The translations under genes and the position numbers were made by a program. The notes below the pieces were generated by a model. That model was not told where the DNA came from. It saw only the letters and a program-made list of their open reading frames with translations, and made no database searches. This document shows, in pieces, positions 1 to 9,800 of a DNA stretch of 64,000 nt. Within the stretch, counting starts at the first letter, position 1. Each line of letters begins with the position of its first letter. Source of the DNA: JBIQKZ01 sp044464765 (GTDB lineage Bacteria; Pseudomonadota; Gammaproteobacteria; Burkholderiales; Burkholderiaceae_B); contig JBIQKZ010000009.1 in the NCBI GenBank assembly GCA_044464765.1, positions 62,001-126,000 of the forward strand. The letters run 5' to 3'.

Positions 1-82
1 TTATACCGGGAAGGGATAATTATCGTTTTTGGGTATAACCGTGGTGCAGAGGAGACTAACGCGGTGTGGGCCGTATTCCTCC

Positions 83-829
83 TCAGGCCGATATTCGAAG
101 TTCATTGGTTCGGTGGAAATTCAGGTATGAGCTGTGCGCTGGTTTGAGACCCTGAATTCTCCAGTCTGAAGACACGCCCAGAGCCAACTTTGCTGCAATG
201 GGAAAAGCGTCGGATACAAGCAGCTCACCATGGTCCGTAAATGAAATCCAGCCATCATCGAACAAAGCGTCAATGTGGGGAGCCAGCAAGAGGCCGTTGA
301 ACACATCCAACCTTTCATCATCGCTTTGGCATTTGGCCCACGGTTTTATGTGGGATGCTCGAAGCAAGGCTGGGACTGCAAGGCCAGTGACGCAACAACG
401 CCCTTGCCAGTAATCCATAAGCGCATTTCGAAACAGGTTTTGGCCCACTCGCTGTACAACCAGGCGCTCGGCGTCGGTGGTTTGCGGCAGGCGCAACTTC
501 TCGCGTCGAAACTGGTCAGCCACACGGTTTGGCATGGTTCTGGCGATGGCAGATGCCCGCTGTAAGGTAGCGTAAAGCCGGTCCAGGTCAGCCACATAGA
601 TGGATGCGCTGTACGCGTCATCCAGCAGCACTGTGGTTGAGGCGGAAACTCGGAAGCCATCTTCCTTGGCATGCACAGTGACTACTTCAGGAAACTGGGC
701 GGAACGTAGCTCTAATCCTCCGTCAGTCAATTGCACGGGAGTCCGCTCAAAACCGCAATCTGAGGCGGCTTTCTCGACGCGCAGGCGTTCTAGGGGCGTC
801 ATGCGGTGCATCCAAATAACTTGTGGCAA
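83..829 (-). CDS. HNH endonuclease, last gene of the defense operon
   Basis: This 248-aa protein is predicted to be an HNH nuclease. The C-terminal half carries an HNH_2-type core: a His-Ile-Lys-Pro-Trp stretch near residue 161, then FNGLLLAPH and DALFDDG, which supply the later Asn/His and Asp positions of the beta-beta-alpha metal fold. The N-terminal ~110 residues are not recognised and could be a specificity or sensor part. It starts 25 nt after the stop of the RT-nitrilase gene on the same strand, so it is probably co-transcribed. Similar HNH proteins also occur as stand-alone restriction genes, so membership in the same system is inferred from spacing only. Confidence 0.8.
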   Translation of the reverse strand: MPQVIWMHRMTPLERLRVEKAASDCGFERTPVQLTDGGLELRSAQFPEVVTVHAKEDGFRVSASTTVLLDDAYSASIYVADLDRLYATLQRASAIARTMPNRVADQFRREKLRLPQTTDAERLVVQRVGQNLFRNALMDYWQGRCCVTGLAVPALLRASHIKPWAKCQSDDERLDVFNGLLLAPHIDALFDDGWISFTDHGELLVSDAFPIAAKLALGVSSDWRIQGLKPAHSSYLNFHRTNELRISA

Positions 830-854
830 CAGCGACCGATGCAGGTAGGGGAGC

Positions 855-3800
855 TCACGAAGGCCGCCCCTTATAACCGGCTGGTGGTGATTTAAGCTCC
901 TTGGCGACCTTCACAGGCGTTGTGCTTTTGAACACTGAAGGGTCAATTTCGAAAACGCTCACCGCCACTTGTTGATTTCCATGGGTATGGGCAACCAATC
1001 GTTCATGTTTCGGCATGGGCACCTGCGCCGTCGACCCGCCGAACTCACCAGAGTTGGCAAGTATCACTGGCTGGTACATGTGGAAATGGAGGGCCGCCAC
1101 CATATTGTCAAAAGTTTGGACGTCTTGGTTTAATGCAGCGACCAGAAATATGTCAGACCTGTCGCGCAGGTCTGACACCAAGTCCAAGTCCGTAGCATCG
1201 TAGCAAATAGCAGCAGCGATTCTCGTTCGTGTTTTTGTGCCGACCGGAAGCTCGACCAAGGTCACGTGAGGTCGGTATCCCTTTATTCCCATCTTTTGTT
1301 CGAGCTTCATTGGATGAAGCTTTCCCTGCCATGCATACTGGATGTCACGACCGTGACTCGGCGATTCGGTCCGAATTAGCCATAGACCTTGGTTTATAGG
1401 TGCTTGCAATTTATCCGAATGAAAAAAGGTCAGGCCGGTGAAAATGCTTGCTTGATGCTGGTCAGACAATCTTCGTAGAAAAGGAATATGTTCTGGATGT
1501 ACGGCTAATTCTGGAAATAAAATAATGTCGACAAAGGGCTCGGCGCTCTCTTTGTCAGCATCCTTGGTTGTTTGCACCGAAGCCCAAGTTTTTAGCTTCT
1601 GAGAAGTAAGGCGACAAACCTCTGCCAAATGCCGTCGATGTTCAGCAAGCACGCCTGGTGTCCAATGCGTAGGGTCTTTGAGGTCAAATTCGTCGCTCCG
1701 GGGACGCATGGGCTGGACAATGGCAATACGTAACGGACGGTCCTGCAATGGCCCATTGTCGTCGACAGGAACTACATACATTGGTGTCTTGCTTCGGCTG
1801 CCAAACAGGGCTCGTTGCTCCGCAATGCGTTTTTCTATCAGAGTTAAGAGCTCGCCAGCCGTACGAACGGAACCGGCATCTGCGGTTCCGTTGGCCCGGA
1901 ACTCGACGCCCGGCCATTGCAGCAAAGTGGAAAGGAAACCAGACAGCCAAGGAGAAACCGGACCAGGCTCATCGAGCAGGCCTCTTCCAGAGTTTAATAA
2001 ACCAAATCGTCGCTTGTACCAAGTGCTTCTTAGTCCCGTATACCGACCCACTTCTTCGGTAACAAGAAAGCGTCGACTTGTGTAATCGAATTCTCCTGTG
2101 AGAGCAGACCGAAGAATCCGCCCTAACCCGTAAAGCCACGCGTGCTCATCATCAACCCAAGATGGATTGGCATAAAGAGGACTCGCACATTCGCCCAGCT
2201 CCACTGACTCAATAGACAAAAAGTTATCGGATGGAGGAAGTGCATGGATGCCAGTCCAGTCCTCGCATTTCAGAGAAATGTCTGCAACGCTCATTCCAGA
2301 GCGTAGTAGGCCTTCGATGCCTTCATGGCTTAACAGGGCCTTTGCCAACATCAGCACGCCATTTTCTTGACCGAAGATGTTGTCGGGCTCTCTTATCAGT
2401 TGCAGAAGAGGTCGGGTAGTTTTTTGCCCATTGCCATGTTGATGCCGCGCTGCTGGTTTCCGACTTGCATTTAAAATTTCACGCGGAACCAATGTTCGCC
2501 ACGGCAGAGTCTTAGCTCCCCGTCTATTTAAAGCTAATATCAGAATGTCCGGGCGATTAAGAGCGATTGTATTGACAATCTCGGATTGAGTTTCTTCGCT
2601 TGTCGTACGTAGCAAGCCTTCGTTGAGCCAGACTCCGAACCGGCGAGGATTAGGATGCAGCTGCTGCGCCACCAGCGCCAAGGGTAGCCTTTCCTTCAGT
2701 TTGGAACCGTGTGCTGGCGCAAATAGAGCCGCACGCCGAAGTGTTATATACGGCTGTATCGCTGTATCGTCAGACTTATATGCAGAGAGTGAAAAATCAC
2801 CGATAGAGCACAGATACAAAAGGGCCTGCTGAAGCAAGTACCACGGAGATTCTGGGCGTTCTTGTAAGATGCGGCGCGCCAGGGAACCCAAGTCTTCACG
2901 ATAGCCAACAATATCAATGGATTCAGGGTACTCCTCAGCATTATGAAAACCGGTCTCTGTCGCTCCCGCGCGGAAAAGGTCTGCGAGTATATATTCGGCC
3001 ACCCGAATTTCTCTCTGTCGAGCGATGTCATCTTTCGGTTCGCGTATAAAAAGCTTGGTAACGAGAGCTTCAGTCACTGGCGCCAGCAAGTGCGGATGCG
3101 GAAATAGGTCTAAGCCGCAGCGGAGCAATAATGCCAATGAGGGGTTCTCGGCCCAGCACTTGATTAACTTTCGTGCTGTTGATTCGAATTCATGGGCCAG
3201 CAGCATGCCATTAGTTACATGCTCACTGAGGGTGTTCCCAGAATTAGCACGTTCCGCCGTATCAGTCATCGCCAACCGATGGCGCATCAGCGTAGCAAAG
3301 CGAGTCGCGACAAATCGCTTCACGGTGTCATCACGTACGTCCGTGTTTGGCACAGCAATCGTTGCAAGGGCAAGGCGCGATGGTTGTGGCTCTTCCCGCT
3401 CTTCAATTTGGTCGGACATTAACAGCAAACCGTCAAGACCACCGGCTGCTTGTGTTAGCGACTCCAGGTCAAAAGTTCCACTGAGTTCTGCGTTAAGCAT
3501 CTCCATCAGTCCGGGTATATGGCTCTGGGCAGACATTGAGCGGTACGGCGTGATTGCGCACTTATCGGGCGACAACTGAAGGGTTTTCTGTGCTTCAAGT
3601 ATTTTGCAGTGGGAGCGAAGCACATTATTGACATAGTCCATTACTGCTTTCAGCAAAGCATTCGGGCTCGGGCCTCCTGACCGATTCTTGGCCTCGACGA
3701 CAAGACGCATGTCATCTACGTAACGACAGTAATCAAGTATCTTCACACCGTCGCTAATTTCCTTCCCCCCGATTGTGGCTTGATATAGTTCGCGGTCCAT

Positions 3801-4835
3801 ACGTATGAGATATGCGTTTGCGAGAAACCCGGATGCGACAAGTCCTTGTGGCAGGCCAAGCGGCAATTGCTCATGACCTGGACCAACAACCTCTTCAGCG
3901 TGCTGATGGTCTTCGTCTCTCCATCGCCAGTCAAAAATATGTGCTGCACGCTCCCAAAATTCGTCGTCAGCAGCCAAATGGGTGGGCACACCATTCGCTT
4001 CCCGGTATTCAGCTTCGATTACACGTAGTTCATTTAGGAGTGCAGCTCGGTCTATCACATCGAAGAATGACTTGATGTCGAGCGAGACGACGAATAATTC
4101 ACGCCCGGGTGCCAGTTGTGCTGCCAATTCTGCACAGACGCGGCGAGGTCGCGCTAGGAATGCGCGGTAGTCCTGAAAATATTGTCTGTACGTTCGACTA
4201 TTCCCCCAGGAAAACTGCGCTCGGGCTCGGGCGTTTGGTATCTCGACCCATTTGCAGTGCAGGCGATTACCGTAGCTCACGACACCCCGTTCACGCGCTG
4301 CCAGAACATCTGCACCAGTCGTATCGCCTTGCGCCGTCTCTACGGCATCAGCCAAGCACATCATTACGGCAGTGGCGAGCGCTTGGTCTCGAATAGATAT
4401 GTGTGCTAATGGACGAAGATTCTGCACAGAGTTGCTGGAATTGTCGCTGTTTTCCTGTCCGGTTTTTGTCGTGTGTACCGGACGCCAGTCATCAAACGTT
4501 GGTTCCGACCCCCAGTCGTCAATATCCAGCTCCATCAAGTCACCAAGGGGGTCGACATGAGGAGCAGGACGAAACTCCCATTTAGCATTCTTCGGTGCTG
4601 GAACAAGCAACAGGTCATTGGGGCGAAAATCTTCTTGGCTAACCTCTTCTCCCCAGCAGGTAAGTCGGTCTTCCAAATCAATGGTAGACGCGTCTAATTC
4701 AAGGACATCGGCGTACCAATTATGTCGGCGAATGAATTGGTGGGACTTTTTCCATGCCTGTGCGAGCACGACTACATCAGCTAGATTCTTCCCATGAGGG
4801 GCAAGTTCCAGATATCCTTTTTTGATTACCGACAT
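855..4835 (-). CDS. Reverse transcriptase-nitrilase fusion (UG1/DRT1-like defense RT)
   Basis: This 1326-aa protein has an RT domain at about residues 140-450. Motif A is SLDIKSFFD near residue 253, motif B is LPQGLVAS near 330, and the catalytic YVDD box lies near 370. A long helical middle region follows. A carbon-nitrogen hydrolase domain (about 1050-1310) shows the nitrilase triad: Glu in ILFPELAVHPE (~1108), Lys in GKLHPMK (~1171) and Cys in AAICYDATD (~1210). RT plus nitrilase is the known layout of the UG1 (DRT1) class of defense-associated RTs, which are usually described as stand-alone. Here the gene is 64 nt downstream of an SMC-like ATPase and has a strong AGGAGG Shine-Dalgarno before ATG 4835. 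Both catalytic centres look intact. The anti-phage role is inferred from the family. Confidence 0.9.
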   Translation of the reverse strand: MSVIKKGYLELAPHGKNLADVVVLAQAWKKSHQFIRRHNWYADVLELDASTIDLEDRLTCWGEEVSQEDFRPNDLLLVPAPKNAKWEFRPAPHVDPLGDLMELDIDDWGSEPTFDDWRPVHTTKTGQENSDNSSNSVQNLRPLAHISIRDQALATAVMMCLADAVETAQGDTTGADVLAARERGVVSYGNRLHCKWVEIPNARARAQFSWGNSRTYRQYFQDYRAFLARPRRVCAELAAQLAPGRELFVVSLDIKSFFDVIDRAALLNELRVIEAEYREANGVPTHLAADDEFWERAAHIFDWRWRDEDHQHAEEVVGPGHEQLPLGLPQGLVASGFLANAYLIRMDRELYQATIGGKEISDGVKILDYCRYVDDMRLVVEAKNRSGGPSPNALLKAVMDYVNNVLRSHCKILEAQKTLQLSPDKCAITPYRSMSAQSHIPGLMEMLNAELSGTFDLESLTQAAGGLDGLLLMSDQIEEREEPQPSRLALATIAVPNTDVRDDTVKRFVATRFATLMRHRLAMTDTAERANSGNTLSEHVTNGMLLAHEFESTARKLIKCWAENPSLALLLRCGLDLFPHPHLLAPVTEALVTKLFIREPKDDIARQREIRVAEYILADLFRAGATETGFHNAEEYPESIDIVGYREDLGSLARRILQERPESPWYLLQQALLYLCSIGDFSLSAYKSDDTAIQPYITLRRAALFAPAHGSKLKERLPLALVAQQLHPNPRRFGVWLNEGLLRTTSEETQSEIVNTIALNRPDILILALNRRGAKTLPWRTLVPREILNASRKPAARHQHGNGQKTTRPLLQLIREPDNIFGQENGVLMLAKALLSHEGIEGLLRSGMSVADISLKCEDWTGIHALPPSDNFLSIESVELGECASPLYANPSWVDDEHAWLYGLGRILRSALTGEFDYTSRRFLVTEEVGRYTGLRSTWYKRRFGLLNSGRGLLDEPGPVSPWLSGFLSTLLQWPGVEFRANGTADAGSVRTAGELLTLIEKRIAEQRALFGSRSKTPMYVVPVDDNGPLQDRPLRIAIVQPMRPRSDEFDLKDPTHWTPGVLAEHRRHLAEVCRLTSQKLKTWASVQTTKDADKESAEPFVDIILFPELAVHPEHIPFLRRLSDQHQASIFTGLTFFHSDKLQAPINQGLWLIRTESPSHGRDIQYAWQGKLHPMKLEQKMGIKGYRPHVTLVELPVGTKTRTRIAAAICYDATDLDLVSDLRDRSDIFLVAALNQDVQTFDNMVAALHFHMYQPVILANSGEFGGSTAQVPMPKHERLVAHTHGNQQVAVSVFEIDPSVFKSTTPVKVAKELKSPPAGYKGRPS

Positions 4836-4899
4836 GGTGCAGATTTTCCTCCTGAAGCAGCTCTAGCATTTTTTAGCCATGAACACGCAATGCTCTTTA

Positions 4900-6885
4900 C
4901 TAGGCAAATCCTGGCAATTGTGGGACGAGGTCTCGTTTAAACAATAGACTGTCTTCAGAGCCCGGCTCCAGTTCCAAAACAACGCATGGTTCGCCTTGAA
5001 CTTCTTTCGGCGGTGGTGAGGTCGTCGTCACGATAAACTGAAACGGAACAGCGCCATTGTTGCCGAGCTGTTCTGCAGCCTCTGCAGCCAAAAGAAAGAA
5101 CTCCCGATATAAACGCTCACTCATGTCAGCCTCACGCGGGCAATCATGAACCAGGAAGCCGGGATGGCTGTTTACGTTGGAAAGAGCTGAGTCCAGCAAA
5201 CAAATGATGTCGCCCAGGAGTACCTCCAAAACTTGGTATGCTTCTCCCCCACGAGCGACTTCAAATGGTCTGCGTTCATCACCTAGAACATATCTAACAT
5301 GTCCCGCTGCACCAAGTAAGCGTGCAGATACGCAGGCGGTCAAAGATTTGATTGAATCGACGCGTGATGATTGCTGGGTCTGTTTGCTCAATAACGAAGT
5401 CTGTAAACCATCCAGTGCGATTTCGAGCTCATGCTGATGCTTTCGAGCTGCCACTAATTCACGGGAATCAGTTCCTTCAGCTCGTTGCGAGTGTTGCTTC
5501 TGGAGTTCTTCCCAAGATTCCAGCAGAAGGTTACGTGAGCTTTCGCTTGTTGCGATTCGAATACGTAGTCGTCGTAGTTCAGCCTTCTTCGCAGTGATAT
5601 GTTGCGCTTGCTTGGATACCGCGAGCACGACCGCCTCGAATTCCGATTCCCTATAGGACAATTCTCGTGCCAACTTTGAGGCGTTTGCCTGAGTTTCTTT
5701 TCCGTCCCGCCGCCAGAACATATTGACCGTGCTTTTCCGGTTCTCGATGTATGTACATGCTGAAAACTCAACATCACCGTGCTCACATCGACCACTAAGT
5801 CCGTTCAGTGTGTCAAGGAGGGTTGTTAGCCGTTCGTAGTCAGCCTGGTTCGCATCAACGAGTGCTCTCGCAATGCCGACTTCGAGCTCTGCTCGTTGCC
5901 GGCGCTTGTCCAGCTCAGCGAGGCGAATCTGTTCCTGTGCCAAAAGGATTTCCAACTGCTCCGTTTTATATTCGTAGTCTTCTTCTTTTTGTTTCGCTGT
6001 AGTTAGTTCAGCCCACAATCGGGACTCGACGGATGTGCCAATGATTGTTTTCTGCAGGGGCTCATTATCTTTGGCTCCTAGTTTGCTGCGAAGCTGATGT
6101 TCCGCATGGGTGAGCGCATAAATGGGGGCACGTTCCAGCTCTGCTATTTTTATTTTTCCTTGTTCTATGGCACTTTGTTTCGATTCAACCTGGCGAAGCA
6201 GCTGGTCCAAGTCTGAATCTATGAGCCCTAGCACGGAGCCAACAAATACTGGCGGGTCGCGCCGTGGTCGTGTGAAGCCAAGGCCGTCTCCATCGCGCCA
6301 GTGATAAAATTCGTCAAAGCGCGTTTTCTGGTCTCGTATGCACCAGGCTAACAGATGACGCCAATTGAGCTGTTGGTTGGTTCCCGGCAGGGACGGTGCC
6401 GGAAGACGGCCTATTGAGAATTGTTCCAACGCTTCCATGTAATCAGAAAAATCGTTGGAAATACTCCCTTGAAGCAGCGGCGCTAGTGTTTCGCATTGTT
6501 GGGTTGCCAAAGAATGGCCGTGTGCGCTGTAAGGCCGGAAGACTAGCCAAGTAGCGTCTTCAATATGAACTTTTCCTGCCACACCACCTTGGGGAAAATT
6601 TACCACTGCCTTATCGCGCAGCGTTGTGATGGAGGGGGCCTCATCCCCCAACACATAGCGCAATAGCAAACATAACGATGTTTTTCCGACCCCATGGCCA
6701 GCACTGGTTAGGCTGGGCGCCTCGTGTGAAGCCGATTCCTTAGCCCACACAATATTCAGACCCGGATGTAATGCTATGGTGCGTGTGAATAAAAGCGGGT
6801 CGCTAGACTCGACCAGCCAAAGGGTTTCGACCCAGAGCCGAGGGAACTGACGCGCCGGTACAAACCCTTCGAGCCATCGTGTCAT
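4900..6885 (-). CDS. SMC/RecN-like ATPase with coiled coil
   Basis: This 661-aa protein has an ABC-type ATPase head split by a coiled coil. The Walker A motif GHGVGKTS lies near residue 65. A long region rich in Lys, Glu, Gln and Leu (about 220-500) is typical of an SMC-like coiled coil. A Walker B-like FLVHDCPREAD lies near residue 580, in the form seen in DUF2326-like SMC proteins. It could sense or hold DNA ends for the helicase and nuclease partners; this is inference. It starts 6 nt after the methyltransferase stop, so it belongs to the operon. Canonical DISARM and Druantia do not include this kind of protein as far as I recall; Wadjet and other defense systems use distant SMC relatives. 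Confidence 0.8.
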   Translation of the reverse strand: MTRWLEGFVPARQFPRLWVETLWLVESSDPLLFTRTIALHPGLNIVWAKESASHEAPSLTSAGHGVGKTSLCLLLRYVLGDEAPSITTLRDKAVVNFPQGGVAGKVHIEDATWLVFRPYSAHGHSLATQQCETLAPLLQGSISNDFSDYMEALEQFSIGRLPAPSLPGTNQQLNWRHLLAWCIRDQKTRFDEFYHWRDGDGLGFTRPRRDPPVFVGSVLGLIDSDLDQLLRQVESKQSAIEQGKIKIAELERAPIYALTHAEHQLRSKLGAKDNEPLQKTIIGTSVESRLWAELTTAKQKEEDYEYKTEQLEILLAQEQIRLAELDKRRQRAELEVGIARALVDANQADYERLTTLLDTLNGLSGRCEHGDVEFSACTYIENRKSTVNMFWRRDGKETQANASKLARELSYRESEFEAVVLAVSKQAQHITAKKAELRRLRIRIATSESSRNLLLESWEELQKQHSQRAEGTDSRELVAARKHQHELEIALDGLQTSLLSKQTQQSSRVDSIKSLTACVSARLLGAAGHVRYVLGDERRPFEVARGGEAYQVLEVLLGDIICLLDSALSNVNSHPGFLVHDCPREADMSERLYREFFLLAAEAAEQLGNNGAVPFQFIVTTTSPPPKEVQGEPCVVLELEPGSEDSLLFKRDLVPQLPGFA

Positions 6886-6891
6886 TGTGCT

Positions 6892-9800
6892 TTACCTTGT
6901 TCCGGTTGCGCTGGGTGCTACGGAATGACTATCTGCTGCAGCGCTCTCTGCGGCGAGGCGCCGCGATTCCGCGTCGCAGAGTAATCGAGCAATGTCGGTG
7001 TGCTCCGCTAGCAGGCTGACGTCTCTTGGAAGAGCGCCGTCTCCGCGCTTGTAAAAAGACTCCACTCCACGACTTTCACGGACGAGTGCAGAGACAGCTA
7101 CGAGACGTTGAATAATGGGTCGTACCCGCTCCAAGAGCGATAGTGTTGCAACGCCGACTTGTTCTGTCAGCGCCTTTAATCGTTGCCATTCTGCCGATTT
7201 CAGATACTCGTCGGGCCCCGTAGAACGAGCTAAGAACGCCTGTAATTCTGCTACAGAACATCCGTTTGGATGGCGTTCCACAAGTGCGATGAGGAGCCCA
7301 GCGAGCTTGGCTTCTTCTTCGTTTCGAATGTAGCCCTGCGGAGAGTACTGGACGGGGGCCGACGGAACCAGCGGTGGGTCTTGTGCCAGCATCTCACTTA
7401 GCCTGTCCCATGCTTCGAGTAAGAGGCGCTGAGTCCGATATTCCCCAAACTCGCGAATCTCGTTGTTTTTGAGTACCCGGAAGGTTTCGCTTGGGTAGTC
7501 GAGGCCCATTATCTCGGCAGGGTCCAGAATATAGCGAAGTTCATCTTTTGTCAGACTGTAGAGGCAAGCGTAATAGGCATCGAGTTCAGCGCGAAGCTGG
7601 GCGCGGCGCTCAGAATTCCACACGAAAGGCTTACCTTGTTCGGAGATTGGGCGCGGGTCATATGCAGCAAGCTCATCGGCCCAGGGGGTTAAATTATGGG
7701 CGGTATAAGTAAGCTCAAGGACTCGGGGAACGATGAAATCCAGATTCCGTTGCTGAAAATGGTCAGGAGGTAATGTCGGAAACTGCTTTACGTAGCCGAA
7801 TGTCATATTTGTCCCGCCGAGTTTTTGACGGACCACATAGTCGAAAGGGAGTGAAGACTGCATTCCCAATAGCGCTGCTGCAAAATCAGGAGGTGTGTTT
7901 ACGTGATACAGAGGCATCGAGTGCCCGACGCCGAGCCGTGGTACCACAGTTGCAATGAAACTGCGCTCGTCCGTGCTGCGCGCGATATTTCTGAATCCGA
8001 ATAACCATTGAGGGCTTCGCGTATCCAGCCATCCATCCATTAGGTCAAGTAATTTTTCCGCCATGGGTGTCTGATGCAGCACTTGGCCTAATGTTCCGAG
8101 TTCAGCTTCAGACAGGCGTACGTTAATGTTCTGCAGAGCCCATTTCGGAAACTCAGCCAAGGCCTTCTTCGTGGTCAGACCTGTACCCAATAGCGCAGCG
8201 GAGAGAGGCTCAAAGCGGGCTTTGAGTTGGTCTTGAGTTGGGACAATATGTGGCAACGCACGCTGTTGGGGCCAGCCAGTTTGTCCATTTTCTTGCAAGA
8301 CCTCAGGCTCCCCCGCTAGGCGGGCAAACAATTCGCCTGCAACCCAGGTCGCCAACCCCTGTAGCAGTTCGGCCAGAGCCTCGTTTTGGGCGGGGCTGGA
8401 CGCTGCCGCCGTATGCCATGCCAGCCAGGCACGCGCTACTCGCGCCGGTACAGGTGCTATGCGGGCCAGCACCTCGCGTTCAGTCACCCAGTATCGGGGA
8501 CGTACGGTATAGCCAGGCTCTGCCTTTTGCTTAACGTTTACGTCTGTAATCTCCACGCCACCTGGTTTGTCTGGCGCGCCTATATAGGTGGCCCAACGAT
8601 GGTCGAACTGATGAATCATTTTGGCTTCGTATAGAGGCAAACAGTTCGCAGCATCCGGCTTGTCGAGGAATAGACCGCTGTCGTTAGACATGTGGAACAT
8701 CGTTTGGAAGCGTATGCCCCATGGATTCAATTCATTTTCGAGCAGTTTGCCTTCACTATCGACTTGGCTCTCACGAATGAGTACAGGAGCAGCGCGGTAA
8801 AGCTTCTTCGTCAGTTCAGCATCGCGTTCACTGCGGAAAACAGGGCATGTACGGGTATTGGGGTTGATGAGGGAGAACTCATCTGGCGCCAACCGGAAAC
8901 GACGGCGCGGGTCGTTGAGGTGTGAGACTTGCGTGGCAAAACATACAAACTCAGCTTGGGGAACCGTCCCGAGAGTAAGGAGCGAGAATTTGTAGCTGCG
9001 ATGTACGGCAGGGAAGACTGCCTCGCTGTTTTCGAAGTCGTAAAGGAACGCCAGCTTGCCGTGGGAGGCTATATGTCCAAAATATGCCTTGGTCGAATCA
9101 TCGGTGGCGATGCCGGTCGGTACAATGAAACCAGCGCGGCCGAAGGGCGAGGTGGCCTGCAAGAATGTCTCAGCAAAGAGGGCGTAAGTATTCACGTCGC
9201 CCACGCCTGTGAGTGGATAGCGCCTACCGTCGTGCGCAAAGAGGCTTGCTGCCTCTGCCCCGCGACGCGCGGCGATGAACGCACGATAAAGGGTCATTTC
9301 CGCCTTGTTTGGCGGTGCCAACCCCTCTGCGTGTTCCAAGTCGGGATTCAAGTTGTGCAGCAAGACGCCATCGCGCAACCATTCGATACGTTGTCCGCGC
9401 TCAGTCTTGTTTTTGGCTGTTGCCACTAACGGGCTGCGGCTGGCAAAGAACTCTTCTTCTTGGAGCTTGATACGCTCCCAGGGCGGGTTGCCCAGCATGA
9501 CAGAGAAGCCGCCGTTTGCGGCCACTTGCGGAAACGCCAGCCACCAATGGAAGACGCTATAAGCTCGGCATAGATGCTGTGCTGCTTCCTCCATATCGGA
9601 CTTCGGGGCTTGGTTGCTGAATATTCCCCAGAGGTATCCAGACATGGGAATCTGTTCAGCGGTGTCCGCCAGTTTCGGTGCGAGGAATGCCGCAACATAG
9701 GTATCAGCCAGGCGAGCCAAGGCAGAACGATGAGCGGCGTCTTTCGCTTCATCCCATGCTGCTTTCTTGGTTGCAATATCGTCAGGAGTATCGTCAGCGA

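Noticed and set aside
1..42. Inverted TTATACC ... GGTATAA at the window start
   Set aside because: The arms are only 7 bp with a long loop and no T run; too weak to call a terminator or an element end, and the left context is missing.
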